In this document: piece after piece, positions 10,681-18,762 of the stretch
Layout of the letters: every line of letters begins with the position of its first letter
Numbering within the stretch: position 1 is the first letter of the stretch
Source: Desulfobacteraceae bacterium Eth-SRB2
GTDB lineage: Bacteria; Desulfobacterota; Desulfobacteria; Desulfobacterales; UBA11574
Reading direction: 5' to 3'
Length of the DNA stretch: 63,870 nt
Assembly (NCBI GenBank): GCA_004193595.1
Contig: RPGQ01000002.1
Location: forward strand, 1 to 63,870
Program-made: the position numbers and the translations under genes
The notes under the pieces: model-generated
Database searches by the model: none
The model's input: only the letters and a program-made list of their open reading frames with translations
What the model was told of the DNA's origin: nothing

Positions 10681-11153
10681 GTAACCGTTCACGGTTCAAA
10701 GGTTCAGGGTTCAAGGCACATTTTCACCTCGGCCCGCATATATGGAATGCATATTTCTCAGGATCCGTTACCTTTAATATTTTTTACTAAAGATTTTAAC
10801 TATTAGATATAATTGCCATAAATTGTTATGTTAAATTCATACTTCCTAACTTCTAATTAAATCAAATGGTTACGTATACTGTACCTTTTGTCAAAGCTAA
10901 CAAGCAATAAATTGTAAATTTATAACATATCGATATAACAATATAAACTGTTAGATGAATTTTCAATTTAGCGTGTCAAATCCGATGTCCGTATTTACAA
11001 AAAAGGTCATCTTCGTCAGGTCTAATCTAAAAATTTGGAGCTAAACTGACAATTAGTTGGTAAAATGAGCATTTGTAACGAGAACTTTGGGGCCTTCAAT
11101 ACCTTCTTTGTCCTTAACCCCTGAACGTTGAACCCTGAACCCGTGAACGGTTA
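10681..11153 (-). mobile_element. Family A element, decayed copy inside the inverted duplication
   Basis: Corresponds to the intact copy at 31396-31887, with GTAACCGTTCAC at one end and GTGAACGGTTAT at the other. It shares the flanking context of that copy, so it was carried along by the duplication and is not an independent insertion. The 31396 insertion is therefore older than the duplication. Confidence 0.8.
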
Positions 11154-11240
11154 TTGTGTTTTATTGAAAATTACGCGTTATTATTTTATTATCAGTTGGC
11201 GGCTCAATATCACCTCATTTATCACAAGCACCAGAACTTC

Positions 11241-11957
11241 TATTGAGAAGTTACTTTGGTTCAGGTTTATTTGAGACAGGAAAGTTTTAAGAATATTTTT
11301 TTAGACCGGACACGCCATCCCTATCGCAGTAATCCATTTGGCCTTTCTATGCAAAGGAGCCCAATTGAAAAAGGTTTTCTGTGATAACGCCGCTTGAGTT
11401 TTCGTCAAAAATGATCGCCCATAATAAACGACCCTTATCCGCCACACGGATCAGGTGGATATCAAACGCCACAGAGGCAGGCAGATTCCACGGAATATTT
11501 GCCTCCCACACGTTCCCTGAAACGAAAACACAATCCCCGACAATACCAAATCAGCCTTCAGGGCCTCATCCTTGTTTCTATCAACAAATTTCTGTTCCGA
11601 CAACTCTTTTATCCTCTGATAACAGATCCGAGATAACTCCTGAGACTGACTTTGCGGGTAATATCAGCTCAATATCTTTGCGATCCTTCAATAAAACAAA
11701 TAGCTGTTCCGTAAGCATATTATCTGCATCTTCAGCAACCTTTCCTGTCATGAAAACCTTCCGGTACAGACTTTGACAACAAATTCACATACCATGGCCA
11801 ATCGGCATTACAAGCTTAAAGGGAAAAAAATTAAAATTCTTTTCTGCACCTGGCGAGAACATTTTCCTGACCGCGATATTTTTTCTGCATCCCGGCAAAA
11901 AGCATAACCGTTAAAAAGAAAAATTTAATCCATACGGTTGTTTTATTTTTCAATTGT
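11241..11957 (-). pseudogene. Pseudogene of the lipoprotein at 30595
   Basis: The complement matches the lipoprotein gene from its last codons (about 11241) back to the region encoding its N-terminus (about 11957), with several frameshifts. The LPGC lipobox region is still recognisable near 11895-11905. Confidence 0.8.
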
Positions 11958-12284
11958 TTACTACACTGTTCGTTATTCTAAATTTCGCCATCACGCAGCT
12001 TCGCCCTTATCCTGTCTTTCGCCGCCAGCCTTTGCGATCTCCGTAGCCACATATCATTTCCAGTCAAACACCATATGACTCCATTCCGCCCCAAGCTCAA
12101 TAAAACGCCCTCGCGCCCCTGCAATTTTGCAACGAACTCTTTCAAAAAACAATGGCAGTCCGCAGCGACGCCAGGACAAACCGTTACCAGAGATGAAACA
12201 AACGTCCAGCGCCCACGGTTACCCTAAACGCCATACAGGTGCCCCTTCGTTCGCCGGTGAGCTCCTCGGTTCGCGCATCCTGTT
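11958..12284. other. Unrelated GC-richer patch replacing most of hisB in the inverted copy
   Basis: Homology to the intact locus breaks here: the expected 3' part of hisB is absent. The patch is visibly richer in GC than its flanks and matches nothing else in the window. I see no complete gene in it. Homology resumes at about 12285. Confidence 0.5.
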
Positions 12285-12510
12285 ATCAAAGACCCACATC
12301 TTCGGATGGTGTGGTGGTAATCAACATCATCTCCGTGGTGGCACTTCAATGGAAAGATCAAAAAGCTATGAACGGTAAAGTGTCAGCATATGCATCGCGC
12401 GGAATTCCTGTGGATATAAAGTTATCTCTTTGCCGTCTCCATCTAAATTAAGCCCATAATGAATCTTTGGTTTCTTTTGTTTCACGTTCAATTCCTTAGC
12501 GGCGTTCTAC
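12285..12510 (-). pseudogene. hisB: hisB pseudogene, 5' part only
   Basis: The complement matches the first third of hisB (through the HHTIEDVG metal-binding region) with indels. Everything after that is replaced by the unrelated patch. Confidence 0.8.
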
Positions 12511-12939
12511 AATCTTTTGGCTGTTCTTTGCTTGTATTTTACCCTTTGGGGCCTTGGATTTGCATTTCTACGGAAAACGCATGCATGACATCTGCAGCAT
12601 GGTGGTGCAGTATTATTGATATCACATAAATGACCGGTGCAGTTGTCTGCTTTCAGCTCCATCCCGCCATATAGCGGGAAATCGTTGGAATATTGGGGAC
12701 ACTGGAGCATCGGTCTCTGGGCCTCCGCCTGGAGTCTACGGCCCAGAGAAAATCGGTTGGGTTATTGTAAAATTCCTCTTTGACGGGATGCAACAGAGAA
12801 CGTCATCTCTTTAAATCATTATTCCAATATTCCATCATTCCATTGTTCCATTGTTCCAGTCTGTTAAAAATATGCTTAAAATGCTTTTATTTTCAATAAA
12901 TTCAGAATTTCCGTGACGTTAAATTAGTTAAGGTGGATT

Positions 12940-13021
12940 TGGTGGAGATGTGGAAGCGAACGAACTTCGACTTTCGGCGTTATGGAACGCCGCGCTCTCC
13001 CGACTGAGCTTTCATATCCCC
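12940..13021 (-). pseudogene. tRNA-Ala pseudogene
   Basis: The complement keeps the GGGGAT acceptor start, the D-arm and the CGGCG anticodon stem of the tRNA at 29490. The anticodon loop is changed and lengthened (TTCCATAA), and the T-arm is disrupted. It cannot fold as a standard tRNA. Confidence 0.8.
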
Positions 13022-13458
13022 ACAAAACAATCACTATTTCGCGAAAGTTAAATTAAACCCGGTCAATTTAAGTTTTCATAATTATTTTGATCTTTTAAAA
13101 TTGTATTATAGTCCTATAAATTTTAAATTTATTTTGGTTCTGAAAAATCCTGGGTCCTTTCGGCTGCTTCTCCACCGCATCGCGGGAGTCGTGGAGATCA
13201 ATGGCTCCGCCCGTATAAATCAACCGGAGTAATGAGTATTGGAGTGTTGATTTAAAAAGAGCTTAAATGATTTTCTCCAGGGATCTGTTCTTTGAGAGCT
13301 GTGATGAAAAGGGTTTCTTCCATTACTCCACCCCACTCCAATACCCAGTACCTGTAAACCATTAAATGCCGGGTAAACTTAAAATCCCTTTGGGATAATG
13401 CCGGCCCTCTGGACCCGGATTTTACTTTATCAGTTTAAGTTTTTTGAAAAAGGAAATT

Positions 13459-13990
13459 ATGACACTTAAGATTATATTAAATACGCCTTTAAGCGTTTTA
13501 CGCTGGACCAGGATAAAAAATATTCTCACCTGAAGAAACGGTTAGGAAGATTCAAGGAAAAATTAAAAAGGGTTAATCTTGATATCCCGGAATACAATTA
13601 AGCCAGAATCGATAAATGGAAGATTGGGTATTCCGGTCTGTCATTGTAGCTGCGGTAAGGATGCACTAAAAATTATTGGAACAAAACAGATAGGTACACT
13701 CGGCAGTCTGAAGCCAGTGCGGTAATGGAGCTCGCCGAAAGATACAGCGCTTTTAGCTTCTATAAAAATCCAAAGAACTTTTTTTATTAAAAAATAATAC
13801 TGCATATAAAAAGACAAAGCCATTTCTTTTTGAGATGACGCCTCGGTCCAGTTCACGATGATTCAGATGATCTGGAAATATCCAGAAAGATATTTGAGAA
13901 TCTTTAAAATTCTGGACCTCCCGAAGCGCCTTTGACCGACCCGGAATCAAGAAGTCGCAATCCCTTTAACTGGTTTTCACCATAAATGAG
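13459..13990 (+). pseudogene. ycaO-like pseudogene, 5' part only
   Basis: Starts at an ATG preceded by AAGGAAAT, exactly as the intact gene on the minus strand at 29031. It matches about the first 180 codons with several frameshifts and then ends at the junction with the BACON-domain fragment. Confidence 0.85.
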
Positions 13991-13994
13991 TTTT

Positions 13995-15019
13995 CACCAG
14001 AAATCCGGTCATTTGAGTCCGGTGGTGGGGCAGGCAGTATCAGTGTAACGTCTTCGGCAAGCGGGTGTGACTGGACGGCCTCAGAGGGTGTTGACTGGAT
14101 TAATATCACCTCCGGCAGTAGCGGCAGCGGCAGCGGTACGGTGAACTATACGGTTTCAGAATATACCACAGGAAGTTTGAGGACAGCAATCATTACGGTT
14201 GCCGGTCAGATTCACACGGTGACTCAGATTGAGGGAATATCATCATTTGTTGAAATAAGTGGTCCAACGCTGGTGAATGAGAACTCAGGCGAGCAGTATA
14301 CCCTCACAGAGTACTGGAGTGATGGTAGCAGTACCGTAGTTACAAGCAGTGCCAGCTGGAGTGAAGATTCCACATATGCGAGTATCAGCAGCGACGGATA
14401 TTTAACCACCTCTGAGGTGACATCGGATCAATCGTGCACCATAACGGCGAGCTATGGAGGCATGTCCGACACACATAGTGTAACGATCAAAGATGCAACA
14501 GTTTACATTTCCGGTGACGTACTTGATTCTTCAGGTGCTGGTATTAGCGACGTTACCTTGATGTTCAGCAATGGCGGCGGAACCGCAACGACCGATTCAT
14601 CAGGCTTCTATAGCCACGATGTTCCTTTTGGCTGGAGTGGCACGGTAACGCCTTCTCTCATATGTTATACGTTTAGCCCATCATATCGGAATTTGCCCCA
14701 ACCCTACGAGAGCATCATTAATCAGGATTTCATTGCGGTAGTCAGTTCGTTCGTAATTTATGGCACTGTTGAGCATTATTTGACCGGAGAGGGACTGAGC
14801 GAGGTCATTATATGGTTCGTGAGTGGAGGTCGTGTTGAGGAGGAAAGGACGGATGCATCGGGTAATTTTTTCCATACGGTTGAGTGCGGATGGACCGGTG
14901 TCGTCAGACAGGTGTATTTTGAGGATGGATTTAGGGGTGTTCTGATCGAGCCTGATTATTACGAAGTAGTATTTGCTATGCAAGATCAGAGATTTCGATT
15001 TCTGTGGCAGTTAAGGTGA
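13995..15019 (+). pseudogene. 3' part of an exported BACON / carboxypeptidase-regulatory-repeat protein
   Basis: The frame is open from the junction with the inverted copy to the TGA at 15017-15019. A GTG at 14141 lies inside the first domain and is not a credible start. Order of domains: a BACON domain (about 14000-14235; CDWTASEGVDWINITSG, then VAGQ), a Big_2/Ig-like segment (about 14240-14500), and two repeats of the carboxypeptidase-regulatory-like type (ISGDVLDSSGAGISDV; IYGTVEHYLTGEGLSEV). The second repeat is cut short at the C-terminus. Such proteins are exported surface or matrix proteins. The start was probably the signal-peptide fragment at 9902. Confidence 0.6.
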
Positions 15020-15154
15020 GGTATATCGGAGAGCATGATTCGTGTGGGTGGTCAGGGTAGTATGTGATGTGGTTTTCAAATAGATAACGAGTACCGGGTA
15101 TGTTGCACTTGATGAGGCTTTGCGGGTGATACAGAGGGATCGATCCCCATTGTC

Positions 15155-16102
15155 TTATACTGCGTCAGCCTGCACCCACCGCAACCAATTCAAAACGTAT
15201 TGGCCGATGCGAACTGAGTCAGCACCTTGCTCATAAAGCCGGACAATACGTTCTATAAATCGCTCAATGGTTTTATCTGCAACTGATAGCACTTCAGGCT
15301 CAAAATGATAGCCGAGGAAGTCAAAACCACGTTTGGTTCTGCCTACCATTGTCTTATCCGGGTGTTGTACCAGGCTCAGTTCATTGAATGTCTGGTTCAG
15401 CACTCGGATTGCTTTCCTCAACTTCCATCTTGTGGGTGCTAATATCAAGATATCGTCCATATACCGGAAATACTTCACATCCAACTTTTCCATCTTTTGA
15501 TCCAGTTCTAACAAATAAAAAGCACCAAGCAACGGTGATAATGAACATCCCCTTGGTATGCCCTTTTGGACATCCTGATAAAGCCCTCCCCATTCCACAC
15601 ACCTGTTCAAGAACTGCCATACGTAGCCAATAATTGTCTGGTCTACAATATAATCGTGCAGATTCATCAGCAGGGCATAATGGTCTATGGAATCATAATA
15701 TGAATGAACATCGGTTTTGCAGAAAAACTTGTATTTCGGAAGTTGCTTCATCACATTCCGCACAGCACCTTTTAATCCTCCATGCCCCTTGAGATGATAA
15801 CAGGTTTTTAACAGAAACGGTTTCAGTCTTTCCTGTATGATGCCCGTTAAAACCTTTATGATCAAAGCATCTCGGGAAGACCAGAGAGCGATCGTTTCAC
15901 CGCAGGATAGTGTGATTTTTGCTTGGACATCAAATTGGTGCTTGCCGGTTCTGAAAGATTCCATCATTGCTTCAGCCTGACTATGCCATGTGCGTTTCAG
16001 ATTCCAAATATCCGAATCAGGCGGGTGGTTTTTTCTGCTTCTGCAAAGCCACTGATAAGCGTTGGAAAAAAGTTGAGGGAGATTTGAAAAGGATTTGGAC
16101 AT
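15155..16102 (-). CDS. Stand-alone reverse transcriptase
   Basis: 315 residues, RNA-directed DNA polymerase fold. Visible motifs: the first catalytic Asp in KTDVHSYYDSID (131), the fingers-palm motif GIPRGCSLSPLLGAFYL (181-197), the catalytic FRYMDDILIL (212-221) and FDFLGYHF (260-267). RGCSLSP resembles group II intron-type enzymes. It is not the LGxxxSQ of diversity-generating retroelement enzymes. There is no maturase, HNH or other added domain and only about 40 residues after the polymerase core, so it is not a complete group II intron protein. It lies convergent to the BACON fragment, with a possible structured leader upstream (16231-16345). Its role is unknown; host-recruited or defence-type enzymes are possible. 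Confidence 0.85.
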   Translation of the reverse strand: MSKSFSNLPQLFSNAYQWLCRSRKNHPPDSDIWNLKRTWHSQAEAMMESFRTGKHQFDVQAKITLSCGETIALWSSRDALIIKVLTGIIQERLKPFLLKTCYHLKGHGGLKGAVRNVMKQLPKYKFFCKTDVHSYYDSIDHYALLMNLHDYIVDQTIIGYVWQFLNRCVEWGGLYQDVQKGIPRGCSLSPLLGAFYLLELDQKMEKLDVKYFRYMDDILILAPTRWKLRKAIRVLNQTFNELSLVQHPDKTMVGRTKRGFDFLGYHFEPEVLSVADKTIERFIERIVRLYEQGADSVRIGQYVLNWLRWVQADAV

Positions 16103-16230
16103 AAGTCCTTATAGCATAAAAACTCGGTCTTCATACGTTAAGCAAGATGTGTTGCTATCTGCAATATATCTCATATTGTAAATTAGGCTTAGTGTAGTGT
16201 GATATCGAAACCATCAGAATTAAAGAATAA

Positions 16231-16345
16231 GAAAAATTCGCCATTTTTCGGTTAGGCGGTCCTACCTGAGTTACTTTACAGGGTGCCCTCCCAGGCATCT
16301 TGGCCTGGTGCTTCAATTTACACTCCGTTTCAGCCAGGGTGTTAT
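16231..16345 (-). ncRNA. Possible structured leader RNA of the reverse transcriptase
   Basis: On the minus strand, about 130-240 bases before the reverse transcriptase start, CCAGGC and GCCTGG form a perfect 6-bp hairpin, followed by GGGAGGGCACCC and a GGACCGCC stretch. The segment is richer in GC than its flanks, and the open frame over it lacks protein character. Reverse transcriptase loci often carry a template or structural RNA in this position. The assignment is inference. Confidence 0.3.
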
Positions 16346-16543
16346 TAACGGCTACCATTGGATTTAAACTTGTAAAAGATCAAAAAGTGTTGCCTGGAAA
16401 AAACCGAAAAAACAACTTTTTTTAAAAAACATAGGCAATCATACACGGATACCTAATTTTAAAAATAAAACCCTTCAGAGAGCTTCTGCAATATTCTGTG
16501 AGCTGTTCTAAGCCTATTCTGTGTCAATCTATGGTGCTGCATT

Positions 16544-16750
16544 TTAGCTCTCAGCTCCCTTATTTGAGATATTAACCCGGTTATCGAGTAACCATTGCGA
16601 CAGGTCTTCTTCGTAATATATCCTTTTTCTCTGAGACAGCTTGACGTATGGCAAATTTCTTTGGTTTCTTAATACGCCTATTTGTTCTTTGTTCATGCTG
16701 AACAGTTCCATTAAAAATTCTTCTGTCAGAAAACTTTCTATCTTTGCCAT
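16544..16750 (-). CDS. Small helix-turn-helix (excisionase-like) DNA-binding protein
   Basis: 68 residues, ATG at 16750 preceded by GGAGG six bases upstream, the best ribosome site in this cluster. The sequence has the small winged-helix pattern of MerR/excisionase-type proteins: FLMELFSMNKEQIGVLRNQR, then LPYVKLSQRKRIYYEEDL and a Trp-Leu end. Likely controls the element or its excision. Overlaps the 3' end of the gene before it in another frame. Confidence 0.6.
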   Translation of the reverse strand: MAKIESFLTEEFLMELFSMNKEQIGVLRNQRNLPYVKLSQRKRIYYEEDLSQWLLDNRVNISNKGAES

Positions 16751-17153
16751 GTAAGACCTCCGTTATATTTTTATATCGATCATATTTTTGAATGAATCGC
16801 CTTGCGTCTGGATGTAAATATTTATTAAATTTTGTTGAGGGCTTTCCGCCCCGAAGGGCCTCATAATACCCCTGCCGATATTTCAGGTTATTATAAATCT
16901 GGTCTTTTAAATCTGCCTGCAATTCAAGGTTCCGGTCCGTCCGGTGCTTTTCCTTGCAATCCACAATCGAGTTTAAGATTCTTCCGGTTTCTTTGGCTTC
17001 AATACATTTAATCCATTTCTCATTTTCAAAAAACAGGGCTTTAATATACGCCCTCCGCCATGCCGTTGAACTAAAGTCCGTGATATAAACATGGGGTTTT
17101 GATTCTTCAAATGTCAGCCCATATCTAATGTTCCTACCAGTAATTTCATTCAT
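16581..17153 (-). CDS. Hypothetical basic protein of the accessory island
   Basis: 190 residues. ATG at 17153, two bases after the stop of the gene ending at 17156. About the first 135 residues look coding (mixed polar, Tyr/Lys-rich, no recognised domain). The last 55 run through the start and body of the excisionase-like gene in another frame and become Arg/Lys-rich, so the true C-terminus may have been lost by a frameshift. No function proposed. Confidence 0.4.
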   Translation of the reverse strand: MNEITGRNIRYGLTFEESKPHVYITDFSSTAWRRAYIKALFFENEKWIKCIEAKETGRILNSIVDCKEKHRTDRNLELQADLKDQIYNNLKYRQGYYEALRGGKPSTKFNKYLHPDARRFIQKYDRYKNITEVLHGKDRKFSDRRIFNGTVQHEQRTNRRIKKPKKFAIRQAVSEKKDILRRRPVAMVTR

Positions 17154-17155
17154 CT

Positions 17156-17599
17156 TCAGTTTGAATCCTCAATTGCCAGTGCCTTATCTTCAATCGCTGG
17201 AGTAACTTCTCTTTTTTGGTCAGAAAATTCATCGGCAAATTTAACTAGCCTAATTTCAACAGCCTCGACCTTATCTCCCGTTATTTCGTTACGCATTTTT
17301 TCCGACCACCCCTCGAATCTTTCGTAGCAGAGTTTGGCAGCTCTTACGTCTCCTTCTTGGGCTTTTTTCAAAAGCGCCAAGTCAACCTTAGCTATCTCCG
17401 GGCTGTATTTTTTTCGCCTGATTTCAAGGGATTCAACTTCAATTTCGCTCAACTCATTAGGTGTAAAATGGCGATAGAGGGTAGAATTATCCTTGAATCC
17501 TAACACTTTCGTTCCCATGTCATACCGGGTACAGAATTTGTTTTCAGGATTACCAAGATATTCAAGTGGTTGTTGCTTGTGTCGGTCTTTAGCCTTCAT
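17156..17599 (-). CDS. Phage-type DNA-binding protein, possibly small-terminase-like
   Basis: 147 residues from the ATG at 17599 (AAGGAC upstream). The central LLKKAQEGDVRAAKLCYERF resembles the helix after the N-terminal HTH in small terminase subunits and related phage DNA-recognition proteins. Acidic C-terminus. Lies in the same minus-strand run as the primase-helicase, so it is probably part of a satellite or phage-plasmid module. Family assignment is tentative. Confidence 0.45.
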   Translation of the reverse strand: MKAKDRHKQQPLEYLGNPENKFCTRYDMGTKVLGFKDNSTLYRHFTPNELSEIEVESLEIRRKKYSPEIAKVDLALLKKAQEGDVRAAKLCYERFEGWSEKMRNEITGDKVEAVEIRLVKFADEFSDQKREVTPAIEDKALAIEDSN

Positions 17600-17810
17600 G
17601 ATATTTTTGTCCTTTTTGTGTCAATTTTTAGTGGTGTTGCCATCTATCATCCTAAATTTCATGCTAAATTTTAGCTTGGGTTTAGCTTGCTCTCGTTCTA
17701 CTTTTTTTCTCATATTTTGCACCCTGGCTGCACCCTGTTACGCCTTGCTGTTATGTTTGCCATTGATATCAGTAGGCTATTACTCTTAAAATCAAACTAT
17801 TTCTTTGATT

Positions 17811-18074
17811 TCACCCTTTCAGACTGTCCATAACCACATCCACAATGTTGTCAAGATCCTGACTTCGGTTGACTCGGTACCGTTCAAGCCATGCGTCAAA
17901 CTCGGATCTCTTAACTAAAATCTTGCCTTTCAGTTTGAAATGAGGCAGTCCAGTTTTGACATAGTCCCTCAATGATCCCACGCTAACAGCAGAATAAGCA
18001 GACAACCCCCTCAAATCAAAGTACTGCTCCTTTAAGGTTATCGCTGGCTCTACTATTTTACCCGGTATGATCAA
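17811..18074 (-). CDS. Excisionase-like helix-turn-helix protein
   Basis: 87 residues starting at TTG 18074, with GGAG about 10 bases upstream. Winged-helix pattern: LSAYSAVSVGSLRDYVKTG, LPHFKLKGKILVKRSEFDAWL, a classic MerR/Xis-like layout in which the wing follows the recognition helix. Likely a regulator or directionality factor of the element. Confidence 0.6.
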   Translation of the reverse strand: MIIPGKIVEPAITLKEQYFDLRGLSAYSAVSVGSLRDYVKTGLPHFKLKGKILVKRSEFDAWLERYRVNRSQDLDNIVDVVMDSLKG

Positions 18075-18140
18075 AGCCTATACTCCACATCGTTTAGGGG
18101 GGGCATCCGTTAAGCCGGTGTTCAGTAGCATTACCCCATA

Positions 18141-18359
18141 TTATCGATATATCTCTTTTGCCCTGCGCAAATCAGCTGCATCTTCAATATTTTTCAGCGA
18201 ATCCAATATCCTGGCCAAGAAAAAGGCAACACACATCCAGGGGCGGTCTTCATGATCAATCTCTAAATTAGCCGGAACTGAATTATTGAATTCTTCAAAA
18301 AATTTTTTGGGATCCCTCAAAAAACTGCTAAGACCATCTTCTAAATCGTAGTCAATCAT
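18141..18359 (-). CDS. Small hypothetical protein
   Basis: 72 residues, ATG at 18359 with AAGGGGAT upstream. Acidic with a central hydrophobic helix (WMCVAFFLARILDSL). No known domain recognised. Placed between the iteron array and the excisionase-like gene, in the same orientation as the primase-helicase. Confidence 0.5.
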   Translation of the reverse strand: MIDYDLEDGLSSFLRDPKKFFEEFNNSVPANLEIDHEDRPWMCVAFFLARILDSLKNIEDAADLRRAKEIYR

Positions 18360-18451
18360 TACTAAATCCCCTTAATTTAAATTATTTCAGATCCCCACCA
18401 ATCTGAAAAATTCCCGCCTGGGGCTCGGTCCAGGCACACCCAAAAAATTTA

Positions 18452-18720
18452 GTGACACAACAGTGACACAACTTTTTAAAAAAGTGACACAACAAATTCG
18501 CTATATTGACATATATATCAATAAGATATGATATGGGTGACACAAGTGACACAACTTTTCCTGCTTTTATATATATACAGATTATAGTTGTTACATGCGT
18601 ATAACAGGTATGTTTTTCTATACGCAATATATAGTAAAGTTGTGTAACTTGTGTCATGTTGTTGATATTATTAAATATTGTGCTATTTTGCTGTGTCACT
18701 TTGCGTCACTGTTGTGTCAC
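18452..18720. repeat. Two-armed iteron array, putative replication origin
   Basis: Five GTGACACAA(C) units (18452, 18463, 18484, 18537, 18546) face five units in the opposite sense, mostly variants of GTTGTGTCAC (18639, 18649, 18692, 18701, 18711). Between the arms is an AT-rich core of about 85 bases. The array lies directly beside a P4-type primase-helicase gene, where satellite-phage origins are usually found. An open frame across it is an artefact of repeats. Confidence 0.7.
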
Positions 18721-18762
18721 TAATTACAAAATTATAATTATTTATATAACTTTTTTTACCCA

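Larger units (their letters stand above)
10087..13990 (-). repeat. Decayed inverted copy of the 28.5-32.5 kb region
   Basis: Reading the complement recovers, in order, the start of ycaO, a tRNA-Ala, hisB, a lipoprotein gene, a family A element and hisA, all intact at 28.49-32.48 kb. The sum of matched coordinates stays near 42470-42570, so the copy is essentially collinear. It carries many one- to few-base indels and substitutions, and the part matching most of hisB is replaced. No gene in it stays open. The intact locus is taken as the source. Confidence 0.9.

Noticed and set aside
12940..13021. Second tRNA-Ala gene
   Set aside because: Anticodon loop is lengthened and the T-arm does not pair.
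10087..13990. Functional second his / ycaO copies
   Set aside because: Frequent frameshifts, truncations at both ends and loss of most of hisB leave no working gene.
10087..13990. Pure assembly artefact (palindromic long read)
   Set aside because: Not excluded without reads, but the unrelated patch at 11958 and the split host gene favour a real, old duplication.
14141..16102. Diversity-generating retroelement (reverse transcriptase plus repeat-protein target, with an Avd-like protein at 50187)
   Set aside because: The reverse transcriptase has RGCSLSP instead of the SQ motif, no template/variable repeat pair with adenine-specific changes is visible, and the four-helix-bundle gene is 34 kb away in a different element.
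16155..16358. Minus-strand open frame before the reverse transcriptase
   Set aside because: No domain or family resemblance; it covers the hairpin-rich leader, which is better explained as RNA.
15155..16543. Group II intron or retron
   Set aside because: No maturase or nuclease domain, no domain V-like RNA after the gene, and no retron-type msr/msd with its inverted repeat could be identified.
18382..18699. Minus-strand open frame of 105 codons
   Set aside because: It runs through the iteron array and reflects repeat structure; no ribosome site or domain.
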